Shown: positions 24,130 through 38,300, counted from the first letter of the stretch. The stretch: DNA of 64,000 bases from Whitmania pigra (GCA_021613335.1 JAJTWR010000308.1:2251001-2315000), one strand, 5' to 3'. The notes: a model not told the origin generated them from the sequence alone. Program-made: numbers and translations.

Positions 24130-27100
24130 TTATGGTGCACTCTTTTTTTTGCATTTGTGTTCGCTTTCTGAACTCCAAGGTTTGGCCCTCACCCTGTAGA
24201 ACTTTGTGTCTACAGGTACCTTGAATCTATTGCTTGCCTGAAAGATAAGATAGATTCTGCTAAAAATGTTTCTTAGAAAATTTCAGGCATTGAACTGTTA
24301 ATCAATACAAAGTTAACCAATTGCATAAAAATACAAGTCTTCTTGACAAGAGTTTTATCAAAGTGTAAACTCACTAATTTCCACCTAGAAAAACTTTTAT
24401 ATTTACATAATTAGCAGATTACTTGAGGCACTTAGGTGAGGGGTTGTTAGTGCAAAGCGGCTTATTAGGCTTGCAATCACAGTGTATGCTGAGTTAAGCT
24501 CGCCACGATACCGACTAAGATTAACCAACCTTTTTGGCTTGGCAGCATTCTTTGCTAGTCACTTCAGCTACAATCCAGGGCACTGAACTGCGAGGGCTTG
24601 TCTCTACAAATAAGAGCTTGAATAAAACATGAGATTCAAAAGCACTCTCTTTTAAGAGACGTACCAGCTTTTATTCCGAGACCTTCTAAAGAATCTGAAT
24701 GCAGGAAGTATTTGAAACTACTATTGACCAGGTAAGCGATGTAATGACCACAGGTTTCATCCCAGACAAACAAGGTGATGCTTCCTTCATGACATCTGCA
24801 GCAAAATATAAAAGCTGTCGATCACTGTAACCTTGAAAAGAATTTTGGTGAGGTAACACACGTTCTAATATTGATGCTGTCCTGATACAGTGACTGAGAA
24901 CTTCTTGTCATAGAAAGTTGCATCTAAAAAAATAATTTATTGTTGGATACTCCAATAATTCCTGAATTCTAGAAACAAAAATGTTTCACCAACCAGTTTT
25001 TCTCTCAACTTCTTATTTTCTTGATCTTTGTTCTTCACAGTCTGAAACGTATGCCAGTTTTAGCCATGTCTGCAGATTTATAACAACAATTTAAAGGCAC
25101 AAACCAATTCAAGTGCACTGATCCTTTCAATAACATCTTGACCAATCATTGTTGAATGGACTATAAAAGACTGCTCAAATGATGGAGATACTGAGGAGGG
25201 CGCATTTGCAGGGCCACAAATGTGTCCATCAGATACTGACTGGTGAATCCTTGAAGTAAATCATTCATTAATTCAATGTTACTACTTACCACCACAACTC
25301 ATATCATAGAACACTGATGCCAAATTTAAACTATTTGTCTTGCCATGACAAAAAGTATCCCAAGCCATTAATATCATAAAAAGTTCTTAAGCAAAGTTAA
25401 TTGAAAAAAAATAATTGAAAGTGATTTTCTAACTTTTTCAGCTGGCATTGCGAGGGCTTGGCATCCTCGTACTTGAACAACATAATTTTGTCTGTGCAAA
25501 AATTTTAGTTTAACAACTTGGTTCTGACGTCTTCTGCTTTATAAAAGCAATCTGACAAACTTTTCAAAGCACTGACAGTTTTTTCCAGAGAATCAATCTG
25601 TACATCCCTGTCATGGACTGCCTGGTTGAGAGCCCTGTTGAACAAGATTTGCCTTTCTGCTTCGAGTTCAGATTTTGTGGCCTCAAGAAGTTCTTTCTTT
25701 TCAATTTCATGCTTTCTGCTCAACTCAAGGACCAACTCTTCACAATGTTTTGCATGTTCTTCTTTCAACTAATGAATAATGTAATTTAGCCATTAATAAA
25801 AAATAAGCGTTGGATAAACGTGCAGAACATTATAAATAAATACCTTCTTCAATTGATCCTGACATTCTGAGTTGACTCGAGCCATGTCATCCTCGAGGGC
25901 TCGGTTCTCGTCCGACAGGTCGGAAGTCTCGGTGCATTTGTCCTCCTTGTGGTATTCAATTTTCACCAATGATGTGTCACTTTCTTCAAGGGACTGGTTG
26001 GTGATTGGAGATTTTATTTCCTCCAGACTTTCAACCAGCTTCATCTGGAGCTCACAGAAATTCTTCTCAAGATCTGTTTTCAACTTCTCTGTTTCTTGCA
26101 ATTTCATTCTCAAACTGTTAAAGTTTTGGCGTGAGGCTTCCAGGCCATTAATAGTAATTTTTAATAAATCTGAGATTATTTCAAATTTTTTCAGAAGTAA
26201 GTCTTTGCTCGACAAAGTGGTTCCAGAAGACAGACATTCCACTGAATTTGAAGTAAAGGAATCACTATAATCACTAAATTCTACTTTGTCTTTTAAAAAA
26301 TTGAGACAGAGCTTCAAGTCATCTAGTTCCTTAATCACAAAATGCCAAGTTTCTCTGTTCTCAGACTCAATATCCTCGACTACATCTGCATGTTTCTTGT
26401 CAAATTCTTCTTTCAATTCTGCCCTCAACAGGACTGCTTTTTCCATTTGTTTTTCTATCAACTCATTGCTAAGAGTGTCTTTTAAGGCAGCTTTTTCAAC
26501 TTCAAACTGTTGAGCCACAGCTTCCAAACAGAGCTCCTTGTCATAAACAGCAGCTTTCAATTCTCCAGAAAGTGCCTTCAGATCTTCAGACAAAGTGCTT
26601 ATTTCGTCTTCTTTTGCCCTCAGTTCAACGGCAAAGTCGGATCTCAGCTTGTCCGTTTCGATCTCGTTTTCGAGAACCATTTGATTGAATTTCAATTCCA
26701 TCTGATTGAATTTCCCTTCCATTTCAACTTTCAGACATTTTGCACTTTCAATGGCAAGATTCAGTTCTCCTTCCTTGGATGCAAGTTGTTGCACCAAATC
26801 ATCATTCCTTCTAGAGCAACATTCCACATCAAGCAGAGTGCTTTGCAGCCTTTCCTTCAATTCGCTAAGTTCCACGTTGTTCTGCCCGATGGTTTCTTCG
26901 TTACTCAACAATATGCTCAAAATGTCCTCGGCCAATTTTCCAAAATTCGATTTGTTTTCCTGCAGGTTATTCATAATAACTTCGATAAAAGAAGAATGCT
27001 CGGATTTGACGTCAGCTAAAAAGATTTTCGTTTCGCCAACACAACCAGAACAAAAATTTATCAGTTCAGTGTAGGACTTCTTCAGGTTTGTAATTTGATC

Positions 27101-30100
27101 CAAACAACATTGAATCATTTGTTTGCTTTCTAATAACTCTTTGTCTTTATTTTCTAACTGAACAACTCTCTCTTGCAGTAGCAGTTGAAGCTCTGAAATC
27201 TACAAGCAATTTTGATAAAGCAATAAATTAAGCTGAAGATCACTTTAGGTTAATATTTTGAGCAAACCTTCTTGGAGGATGCAGGATCAGTTGTTGCCGA
27301 TGATTGGAGAGATTCATCGAAGTAAAAGTCTGCAGTGGAAAACAACTCGTTCTGAACTTCATCGGGAGATGTGCTGGTGGACTGAAGATGACCCTTCCTC
27401 GTTTTGCATGTGGCAGATCCTTCTTCTTCTAAAAATAAACAGATATTAGAACAATTTTTTAAAAGTCTCCTGATACAAAAACTCGAGCAACACCTGGAGG
27501 TTTATGGGTCAGTGGTGATGTTAATGTTGACACATCAACCTTCATGATTTTAATCGGTGCAGAGTTACGGTTCTCAGGCCACGATGGATGATTTCCATCA
27601 CTGCAAGTCTCCTGACTTTGAGAGAAGCGAGCAGACGTGAAGCAGTCCTTGTGATAGGAAAGTTCCTTCTCGATGTCTCGGACGGACGACTCGAACGCGG
27701 TTTGCGAATGCTTCGACATCAGATTCATCAGCGACGGTTCAGACACGATCTCCAATCTGAAAATACGTTGACGAGTCAATCGCCTTCTTCCAACGTCGTC
27801 TAAGATTACTTTTTTTTGACCCACTTTAACTCCTGTGCGAGCTCGGGAACGCTGCGGCGTAAAAACACGATGTCCTCGGTCGTCACTTCGGGCAAATGTT
27901 TATCAAAATCATCTGGACATCGAGTCTGCATCAAGAAATATTTTAAAATATTAAAAAAAATATAAAATCGCATCAGAAATAAAGGAATCTAACAGCATAT
28001 GAAGAAGGCAGGTCATCCAGACCAGGAAAAAGACTCTTTAGAAAATGTGATTCTGCACAATAAAGCAATAAAATGAAATAATAAAGTATTACTTCAAACT
28101 TTATTGTTTAAATCCTTACGAATTCCAGTCTGCGTTTCAAAATTTTTTCGTCTGGACAATTCCTCGTCATGATTTTCTGCAAAAGCAGCAGATGCTTGTG
28201 CTGCATGCTGATCGAAATATTTAGAACGGCAATTATTTTAACCGAATAATCGACATGTTAATTCGTCATTTTCAAGCAATGTCTGCCTCTCGACCTTCGA
28301 GGGCTTTGATTTGACTTCGAGGAATAAAATGTACAGGATCAGTTTTAACTTTTAAAATTAAAATAATCAAATAATAACTAAGACTTCTTGTAACCTTTAA
28401 AAACTCCTTAGCAAAGGTTCTTCTCCTATAAACTTCAAGAATGGCTTTACAAAAAATGAAAGGAGACGAAGAAATCTGCTGAACAACATCCAGCCTCTGC
28501 CTCAGTTTCTTGAGAGTCTCGAATCTCAGCAGAACCTGATTCTCAGTCTTGCACAACGATTGCTCGGTCAGCATGACCCACCTGTCAACGAGAAGCAACT
28601 TTGATCATCGACCCGTCAAAAGGAACTTCATTCGGTCGTACCACCTCAGTCGGTTGTTTAGATTTTCACAGAGTTCGTGCTTCGTCTTGTGGCACTTGTA
28701 GGTGTTTTGCAAGAGACAGTGATGGTTGGAGAGGGTGATTTCGAGGTACTGCTTGTGGCTCCCGCAGAGTTCGGTGATGGTGTTTTGATCTTGGAGCGAA
28801 CGAACCTTCAAGTGGAAGTTGGAGAACATCTGAAAAGAAAATCCTGAATTTTTAGGAGTTGAAATAAGCCAATGTTGCTTAAAGCAGTAGTTCTCAACCC
28901 CTGGTCCGTGAATCAAATGGTACCGGGCCGCCCAAGGAACAATAAGTTATTTCCATTTCATTAAAAAATTAAAAATTTTTTTTTTAAATTACAAATCACT
29001 TTACATTCATTTGTTTGCGTAACTGCGTTATTTTAAAGGAGGCATGTGTAAAAATGATCTAAAGCAATCAACTCCACTTTACTCCCGCCCCTGTCCGGGG
29101 TAAAATTATCAGGCATTGACCGGTCCGCGGCGAGAAAAAGGTTGAATGCCACTGGCTTAAAGCATTTGATCCACGAATTAATGTTTAAGATAACTCATTT
29201 TAAATGCAATTGTTCTTGAAATCCAAACTGACAATTTCAATTTAACCAACTTAAACCTTAATCATAAACTTAAACTTTAACCACGGTTGCGCAGAAAATC
29301 GAACCTTAGCCATGTCTTCCTGCTCCTTGACAATCTTCTTAACATTCACCATGAGTTTCTCAAGACCCGACAGTCTGTCTTCCAAACCTTTGATTACTTT
29401 CATCTCTTTTTTATCCACAAAAATTGTGTCCTCAACCTTTTTCAATTCAGCCTGATGTTCTTCTCTCATGGAAGGTCCATACTGGAAAATTATTTAATGT
29501 GCTTGTTAATGACCTTAAATTACTAAATGATGTAAAATCAAAGTGATTCGTTACTGAACCTGCTGCAGCCCTTCATGGCACTGATGAATTAAATCATCGA
29601 GAGAACCCCTCACATCCTGGAGAAACAAAATTTACAAATTGAACAAATTTTAAGATACAAATTAAAGAAACGATTAAACAATTGTTTTGGTAATCCACAA
29701 CAATTTCAGAATATTTAACATGATTAGCATTAATTTCACTAATTTTCCGTGCAATTTGTGAATAAAATTTGAGCTTCAAACAAATTTTAAAAAGTCGGTT
29801 TTACTTTAAATTTTTACGCTCGTTATTAAGATCAAGTTCTGAACATGTATTGATATTAAATTCTAACAATCAATCTGAGTAAAATGTTTTTCTCAAATAA
29901 TCACAGCAATACTGATAAGAATAATTCAGAATCAGGAAGTAAATGATCATAAAGTAATACTTGAGAAGAATAAGTGAACAATAGTAAAGGGTGGCCAGAC
30001 GTATGACATTTGCAGACACTCAATCTTTGACTAGTTTAATTGGTGTGTGAAATTTAATAGTTTAATTTCAATTAGAATTCGTTTACAACATCAATTCCTA

Positions 30101-32834
30101 TGCGAACAATTGAACAAAAAACAATTAAATCTATTTTAATTTAAAATTACCCCAGCCCCAACAAATTTTAACAGAACATCTTAAATCATGTATGAGAAAT
30201 GTATGCAAGTTTTATAAAATGCAAACGTTTATTTACAATCATATTTCAATTATCATAAAATCTGTCATTTGGTTAGGACATAAATTGTGTTTAGAAATTC
30301 TAAATTTGTTTAAGGATTTAATGTAATGTTCTATAATTATTTCAAGGAAGGTTTGAACCCGAAAACCTAGGAAGTGATTTCAAAGGAATTTCATTTAAAT
30401 TGATCTACCTAAAAAATTTGAGCATGCGCAATGGTCCATGTGCGCAATCACCATGTGAACGACCGCCATGTGAACTATCGATATTTGAGCAAAAGTCAGG
30501 GAACCGTTGTAATGTAATACTTGGATGAATAACTAAATAATTGTGAATTAATATTCAGAAGACTCACGTGAGCATTAATCCAATCGAGAAGATTTTCAAC
30601 TCTGCCTCCTTTCTTAAGACTTGTGGTGGCAGGCAAACATGGAAGCAAAGGAATTCTACTCAAAATGGACAACACTTGAGGAAAGCTGCAAAGATAACCG
30701 ATCATTAGTGCTCCAACTGACGATAAAATATTAAATATTTGATTAAATATTCTTAATGTTATTTCATTAATTAGTTTTCTATTACTTACTAATATATAAT
30801 TCTATGTATTATGAAATGAAGCACTTTTAAGAAGAAATTTATAGCATTTTGACCTAACCTGTTGATGATTGCAACATTTTTTTCATATTCTTCCAAATAT
30901 TCATCCAAATTTTGAAGGAACAGATTCACTCGGACCTTGAAAGCACTTAAAGAACAAAATCCAATGTAATGGGTTAACAATGAAATAAATTTTAAATCCA
31001 ATGTAATGGGTTAACAATGAAATAAATTTTAAATCCAGTGTAATGGGTTAACAATGAAATAAATTTTAAATCCAATGCAGCCACAAAGTAATCAAATGGA
31101 TGATGTGACATTTTCTGTAAAATATTTGAGCTCACACTAATTATAACCATAAAATAAAATGACTTAAAAAGATGAAAATATCTCATAAAATCAGATACAA
31201 AAGTTTATTAGTTTTTTTAAGTTTATTTAAGTTTTTTAGCTTTGAAAATTTCATTTTTTTCTGTTGAAATTAATTTTAATCCTGCAGATGAAAGCAATAT
31301 TGCAAATTATTAATTGCCACGAAATTCATGAACAACCTTTCGGAAGTTGACAACTTTTTAACAAAATGAAATTAATTGAAGTGCCCTAACAAATGTTGAC
31401 AAAAGAAATATAATTCAACATGAACATAACTCAAGAAAAATACAACTGAACATAAGTCGAGCTCATGGATCTTCCACTTACAAAATGAATGAGATTAAGT
31501 TGTTACCTCGTGATGTCGAGGAGATTTGCAATGACAGCACTCCAGCCCTGATGCTGCAAGTGCTGACTGTGAACGAGATCACTGCATATTTCCAGCTTTT
31601 TCTTTGCAGCTTCACTAAAACTCTAGAACATCATTTAAATTAGATGGTCACAAAGCAATTACAGTGCAATGCAATGTAATGTAATGCAATTACAATGTAA
31701 TGTAATGTAATTACAATGTAATGCAATGCTGACAGTGAAAGGTTGAGATCCTTCCACTCGATCAAACTCAATTTGTCGATCGCGAAGATCCCGGTTTTAA
31801 AAACTTTATTTAAAAAAAGCAAACAAAAGATCACTGATGCACCAACCATCAGCAAAACGTGCAAAGCAATGAAATAAGAAATAAGTGAACAAAAAATAAT
31901 TTTGAAAAAAAAAAACAAAAATCAAATTGCTTTTTCCAGCAACACTTCAGATTGGAATTTAAAGCAGAATAAACAATTTTGCCAACAAAAGGTGAAATTA
32001 TTTTATAGCTTGAACATTTAAAAAAAATTGATATAATTTTTTTGTTCAAGATTTAAACACGTAAATCAATTGGATTATTATGCTTAAGGCTTGTCTTATT
32101 AAGTATCTAATACTTAATAAAAATCTGAACATAAACTGTGATCTGATAATACCTGAACTATTTTCACTCTGATGGCAATGACTTCCATTGTTGGCGGTCG
32201 GTCCAAATAATCTCGAAGTTGTTCTTCTAGAATTTTATCTATAAGTAATAAGAAGTATTAAAATCTCCTTGTCACTAACATTAATCACTAATATCGTAGT
32301 ACTAATTAATTATTAATCTTCATTAAATTTCATCACTAATTAAATGATGTCCTCCTCATTGATATCAATTAGTGAAAAGAACATCACTAATTAATCAGAA
32401 CAACGTCAAGTCCGAGTCGTACCAGATGGATTGCCTGGGAATTCAAAACTTGGGAACTGAGATTCCAAAGCATCTTTATTGAAGAGGAAGAATGGATTGG
32501 TATCCTGAGAACATAAAAATACCAAACAATGCAAACAATGCAATTGTGAGTGTTAAAATTTCTTTAGAGTCACCGTTCCAGCAAAGTAACTCGACACTTT
32601 GTTTGATGAAGTAACATTTTCACCACCACTGACCAGCAGAACCTGCTTATTCATAGGGATGTGCAATTGCCTAGCTAGGACCTCTTGTAATTTCAGAACA
32701 CTTTTTGGCCATTAAAGAAATAACATTTAAACAAAAACTAATTTGAGCTTATAGTATATCAATTACCTTTGTGTTGCCAAGTTCATATCAAATTTCAGCA
32801 TAGATCCCACATCCACATAAAATACATACAGCAT
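24130..32834 (-). CDS. RB1CC1: RB1CC1/FIP200 autophagy scaffold, complete, 24 exons
   Basis: FIP200 is the scaffold of the ULK1 kinase complex that starts autophagy and binds cargo receptors through its C-terminal claw. Exons: 32834-32767, 32700-32574, 32504-32423, 32238-32153, 31622-31507, 30945-30859, 30685-30568, 29616-29560, 29481-29305, 28829-28645, 28581-28395, 28207-28120, 28052-27994, 27925-27810, 27756-27494, 27419-27268, 27199-25844, 25768-25518, 25249-25105, 25041-24994, 24923-24832, 24795-24665, 24603-24530, 24237-24130. Every join keeps frame: 1,390 residues (human about 1,594). Landmarks: ubiquitin-like N-terminus (MLYVFYVDVGSMLKF ... TNPFFLFNKD), HLQHQGWSAVIANL, VIKGLEDRL, RRRTFAKEF, GLDDLPSSYA, an acidic ADFYFDES motif, a coiled coil from exon 17, then the claw (LFVWDETCGHYIAYLV ... 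NRFKVPVDTKFYRV). An hAT MITE and a minisatellite sit in introns. Confidence 0.96.
28885..29154. mobile_element. hAT MITE, 270 bp, in an RB1CC1 intron
   Basis: The left end is cagtagttctcaacccctgg and the right end closes as ggttgaatgccactg, forming imperfect hAT-type inverted repeats. It is flanked by a perfect 8-bp target duplication, gcttaaag (28877-28884 and 29155-29162). There is no coding capacity. It lies in the intron between exons 9 and 10 of RB1CC1, only about 56 bp from the exon 10 acceptor. Confidence 0.9.
30961..31076. repeat. 37-bp minisatellite, about 3 copies
   Basis: The unit 'ccaatgtaatgggttaacaa...' repeats at 30961, 30998, 31035 and (partial) 31072 with almost no change. 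It lies inside RB1CC1 intron 5, ending 15 bp upstream of the exon 6 acceptor. Confidence 0.9.
31655..31735. repeat. Short (TAATG/CAATG)n microsatellite
   Basis: An imperfect pentanucleotide repeat in RB1CC1 intron 4 (aatgtaatgcaattacaatg...). No function is suggested. Confidence 0.7.
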
Positions 32835-35305
32835 TTTCAGGTCTTTTGCTGTAACTTGTCTAAACTAATACGAATATAATTGAAAATAAATAATTTCCCA
32901 ACAATTCACTAAGTAAATGCAAACCAATTCTAAATTCAAATAACATCTACTTGTATGACAAATAAAAGACATAATAATTAAAGCTAACTTTCTCACCAGG
33001 TCGAGAAAATTCACTTCGTATATTTACAAAACAAGGGTATTCACATAATCACATACATAATTAAATCCTGGCACTTGTGAAACTCAACTTTTATTCCTAT
33101 ATATTTTAATTATTTTAATGCGAAACAGGTAAATAAACAAATTATAGGAATCACTATTCGAAAATTTCCATCCTGCGTATAAGCAGTAGCAATAAGCTTT
33201 TATGTTGATCAAAAACAACGTCTAAAAGGCGACTTAGTGCAGAATGTCATTTAATATTTTCCTTATTTACATGGCACTTTAAAAACTTCGAGTTGTTAAA
33301 GAATGGTAATTTTAATCAAAATAGCATCATGAAACTAAGTTTAGAAAGCTACTAAAAAGTGGTCCTCAAAAAATACTGAGAAAAGTCTAATTACATTGGA
33401 TTGTCTAATTGGTAAAAGATGTCGTCCACTCCAAATAAATAAAATGTTGATTTGACATCGTAGTAATACATTAAAGAAAATGATCTGAAGGTCGCAATAA
33501 CAGATCGGGGTTTTCCATAAACTTAGCTTTACATAATTCTCAGCCACTTACCTCTATGTTTAGGTTTCTTTTTTGAATAGTCTATAACTATCGCTTCATA
33601 TTTTGTCTTGAATGTGATTGATTTAAATTATTTTTGATTTATATTAGAACTACTCATACAAAAAATTACGTTCAACTATACAAATCAAACTCAAGCGAGT
33701 GTCTGGTACTGTAATTTTCTTAAAATTTGACACATCTCACATCTAAGATACCTTCCCGCCAGCGTCTGTGACTCTGCTCAAAAACTTCAAACGAAAATAG
33801 TCTTCAGGTCGTTCCGCCTCTCCAGAGTTAAAAATATTGTGCTCGCTGGGCCACCAATTAAATAAAATCGCAATAACCAAGTCCGTTTAATTTTGACTGA
33901 CATCTGAAAAATGCGTTAAGGAACCAATAAGTCCAACATTTCCTATGGACAAACTTGGTTCAAGATTGAATTATTTTGAAACGTCTAAACAGAATATCAA
34001 ATGCGTAGTTAATTCACAACAATTTTAATGCAGCAGCAAGTAATGCAAAAATCGCTTTACATGAATAAGATTACCCATTGCTACAAGAAGGTACAAACAA
34101 CAACACTAATTAACCCAAAACAAGCACTAGCAAATTAAAAGCTTTTAAAAGATCTATCGTTAATCATTAAAATGATAAAATCATCACTAGGAATGAAGAA
34201 CAAGGTGCTTCCAACGCCTACTTTGGAATATTATGCAGGAATATCTCACAATTGTGGCTCCAAAAATTCTAAGAAACAAATTCCATAATCAGCTCCAGAT
34301 GCAAAATCTCATGAAGCCGAATTAAAATGGAGAGATCGGAGTGAAAATGGCGTTGCAGTGCAATAGGCAAGTACAACTGTTGTTAGAACTTAAACTTAAA
34401 CGTTAGCGATGCACGCAAATGAAAGACAACTTCACGATGGATGAATCAAAACCATTCCTACAACAATATGTACATCAACAATGACCTATTCAAGTAAATT
34501 TGAGACTAGAATATGCATTTAGAATGATAAAATGATAATCAGTCAGAATAAGTTGGAATGTTGTTGGGGGTAAGATGCATTCAATGGCTTTTGGTCCTTT
34601 AGTCAAATCCTCATCTTTCCTGTTATTGTGGAATACTTTCAAAACATCCACTTAAAGGTGGGTCTGAAAAATGAATCACTCATTCATTAATTACTCACTT
34701 ATGAAATAATTAATTAAAGTCATGAAAAAAAATCACGAAAAGATCAATGTGAGAGAAACAAGTAAAGAAAGCTTGAAAGACAAAAATAATGAGTCGCAAA
34801 ATCCTCGACAAATGAGCAATTAAATAAAAATAACTGTTAATCTGTATAAAATCAGCTGTTGCACCCTTTAAATCTAAACTCACAACATGATCTTCCTTTT
34901 CAATGCAAGGATATGTAGGTGGCTTCTGGTCTGTTGAAATATTCAGTTGATGAAGTTTTTTAGTCACAGAAGTCAGGGTGCATGAAGAAAACACGCCATC
35001 GTCTGCAAAAGTGATGACTATTGTTGCATTTGCGGATGCTTGGATCCTGTTGTAACCTCTCCTACTACAATTTTTGGTGCAAGTTGGCTCGAATGGTTGC
35101 ATTCCTGCGACCAACATTCGAACCAGCAATTGCTATGTGTTACAAAGTGACTCTGTGTCATGCAGCACACCTGATGCTCACACATGCACTTCTACATAAA
35201 TACACTTATTAATCTTATTATTGTTATTATTATTATTATCATCATCATCATCATCATTAGTATTAATTACTTGGACAATCTAACACTAAAGAATGTGATC
35301 TTTAA
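32835..35305. other. Gap between RB1CC1 and PIP5K1, possible 5' exon
   Basis: Both neighbours are on the minus strand, so this holds the PIP5K1 3' end and the RB1CC1 5' end. About 33895-33752 has a good acceptor (ttttcag) and a donor (GGGAAG|GTATCT). It could be an untranslated first exon of RB1CC1 or an exon of a small unseen gene; its frames show no domain. The minus-strand frame at 35129-34710 shows nothing recognisable. Short ATT/ATC microsatellites lie near 35215-35262. Confidence 0.35.
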
Positions 35306-38300
35306 CTAACTCAGTAAGTGCTCCGTCGACAAGCTAGGACTCGAGTCGGTGTAGCTCATGGTAGCGCCAGTATGTTGAGTGTTCGTTGGTGTCGAGGTTC
35401 CAGTGCTTTCGAGGGATGCCACACTCAAGTGGGATGAAAAAGTTGAGATGTGAGTTTGACTCAGGAATAGTTGGTTCTCCGAACGATTTTTGCTTTGAAA
35501 GAAACATAATAAAAGTTTAATATCTTTATAAATACGAGCCCAACAAAACAAAAGCTACCTAAATGAAACAAGGGATATTTTTTATTGTAAATGTTTCTGT
35601 AAACTTGCAGTAAATATTAAAAAGGACATGGCACGATAACAAACCTTTCAGCAAACTTGTTCATAGAAGTGATGTTGTTGTAAGACGAAGCAGGCTTCAT
35701 TGCCAAATTATGTGGCAGCAGGTCTGGTCGTTTGGTCAGAAATCTGCCTGCATTTGCAATGAAACAAAGCTTCAAGGATATTTACATTTATATCAAAAAC
35801 TCCTTGAAAATAGCATTGCAAAAGGTAATTTCAACATGTTATTCTGCTGAGAAGAATTCACCTTTAATTAGCTATTCAAACAACTTGAAAACAAGGATGC
35901 TTCATTGGGCTTTAAAATTAGCAAAAACATCTCTAGAGTTCAATTAGCAGATGTATTTAATACTATTGACATATTTACAGCAACCCACATTATTCCTTAC
36001 ACCTGATACCCAAACTAATAGTAAAACAAGTGATGTTTAAGTTTACAGTTAACAGCTGCTTTCGCCAAACCTGCAGGACGATCGGCATCGTTCGGAACGA
36101 TGGATTTCCTTCCAGCCAAAGACTTCCTCTTTGCATTCGGTCTCGAGGCTGATGAACAATGTAAGACAAAACACGTCCAAATGTAAAGATCAAAGAACAA
36201 CGAGAAGCAGTCGACTTTAAGTTGCAATTGAGGTGATAGTTGCAAAAAATTAGAACAAATAGGCAAGTTACAAACTTTTGAAAACAACTTCACAAAAGAA
36301 TTTTCTGAATCTTTTTGAATAAAATTGAGGGTGATGAACTGAAACTGTGTCCTGCATCATAGCAATTTCATCATATAATTATTTATCATTTTTCATCAAC
36401 CATTAAGAAATTAAATTAATTATCGTCAACAAGTGAATATTTGCGTCCTGATGAGTTTAGCGATAATTTAAGAATAACAGCGTCAGGTGAATGATGTTTG
36501 CATTTACTAGGAAGCACATTTTTCAGTTTATTTATATTGATCCTAACCGACCCCGTCACGAACTATGGACTTGAATGCATGTTCTAATTTCTTTGCCAGC
36601 CTGTAGTTCTGAAGAATGTCAATGATACCCACGTAAAGAAGGAGTCTTTCACCTTTGCTATTTCTTCCCGGTATTTGTCCTGGGCTGATCAAACATTACG
36701 ATTTGTAGTCAAGAACAATAAATAGCCAACAGATGAGAAAGAGTTTATGAGATGAAGTTTAGCCTTAAATTACTTACAATAATAATTTGCTAATTTTCAT
36801 AAGAAAACGTCCAAGTTATCAAACATCAAACTTGGTTAAGCTGCCACAAAAGCATTAATTCAGTTAAACCTGCATGCACTACATACTGAGTGCTTTAATA
36901 ACTGTTATTTATTTATTAAAAGACTTAGTTTCTAGATCTCGTAATCCTACAGCATTCCCCAGAAATGTTGTTTCATATTTTTTTTTATAATTCACACGAG
37001 GTCAAAGAGACCGAACAGATATAAATTCCATGGCAAAGATAACGACGTTCCTCAACAAAACGGGACTCACGAGATGTCGGATCCTCCTCCCTGAATGGAC
37101 TCCATGGGTGTCGAATACTGACCGATTCTCGGTTTTATGGTCTTCATTTCATCAGCGGTTACTTCAAATTAAGCATATTTTTTTTGCTAACTTTAATATG
37201 CTTATGTTACTATAGATTCATAAATTTAATATGTTTATGTTAATCTCGATTAATCAATTTAACATGTTTATAGATATGTTAATATAGCTATGATATGTCA
37301 ACGTAGATTGATTAAGCTTTCAATTGATTAGCCATCAACTAACCCTGATAAGCATAGGGATCAGTTTCTAAAGGTGAAGATTGTCCATAGATCTTGAAAA
37401 TGGAAGTAATTGCCAGTAATAAAAAAAAAGGCAAAGGAATCAAACAATGAATTGAATCTAACAATGGAGGTGCTAGGAGAATCCAGGTTATGAACCCCCA
37501 TCAATAAACTGTAATCCATGATTTTGAAGCTCTCGAGAACCTGAAATGAGTCGAATAAATTAGCAACTACGATGCCGTTAACCTTCCCTCGGTCGTCGCC
37601 TACCCTGCAATCTCGATCCAAAGTCCTGACGATAGCGTCATAAGTCTCCGGCTCCAAAATAATTCCGTCCGGATAAATTTCTGCAAAATCCAAGTCTTTC
37701 AACGTTGGCACTGGTTTCGATTTTTCGTTCTTCGATGCTTTGCGTTTGTAAGTGCTCCCTTTTAAATCAAATTTTTCGCTGAGCACGATGTCCGAAGACA
37801 GGATGTTGTTCATCACCACGAACCTAATATTTTTACCACCACACTGTTCAAAAATAAGTATTCATGTTATTTTGCAAACAATTTTATGTAATAATGTGAT
37901 AAAATCATTACATGTGACAATATCATTATACAGGACAAAATCATTATACATAACAAAATCATCTTATGCAATCTTACATAATAATATATAAAATCTTAAC
38001 AACCTGGTAGCAAAATAGTCCATAAAATTTAGGAAGCAGAGTGCATGGATTTTGGTTTAAATTCTGCAGATATAATAAAATAAAGTGAGGTTGTTTCATA
38101 AACATTTGCTTCAAAATAAAAGTAATTTAATTATGGTCTTTAAAATGTGTTCAATGTATATTTATGGTGTACATTATTTATAAACATTAAACCATGATAA
38201 CGTAAAGAAATCTAAGCAAATTGAATCTATCGACTTAGTCTCGATTACCATGTAATATCCTGGAAGAAGCTTTTGCAAAAACTCAGCCTCCTTGTGTTGA

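Noticed and set aside
24403..24535. Apparent frameshift in the RB1CC1 claw at a five-T run, with an alternative C-terminal reading to a stop at 24403
   Set aside because: A proper donor (AAG|GTTGGT at 24530) and a final exon at 24237-24130 reading ASNRFKVPVDTKFYRV restore the family C-terminus without any indel.
25872..27074. Plus-strand frames opposite the large RB1CC1 coiled-coil exon
   Set aside because: They are antisense shadows of a 452-codon exon, with no domains.
28222..28345. A candidate extra RB1CC1 exon reading IKALEGREADIA
   Set aside because: It cannot be joined in phase. Joining exon 11 directly to 28207 gives exactly the family length between conserved blocks.
34710..35129. 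139-residue minus-strand frame between RB1CC1 and PIP5K1
   Set aside because: There is no recognisable domain and the C-terminal half is low in coding character. It is probably PIP5K1 3' untranslated or intergenic sequence.
37361..37819. PIP5K frame with a 21-residue insert before DYSLL taken as a real insertion
   Set aside because: The insert is bounded by GT and AG, matches no PIP5K, and removing it restores the conserved [17 protein letters not shown] segment.
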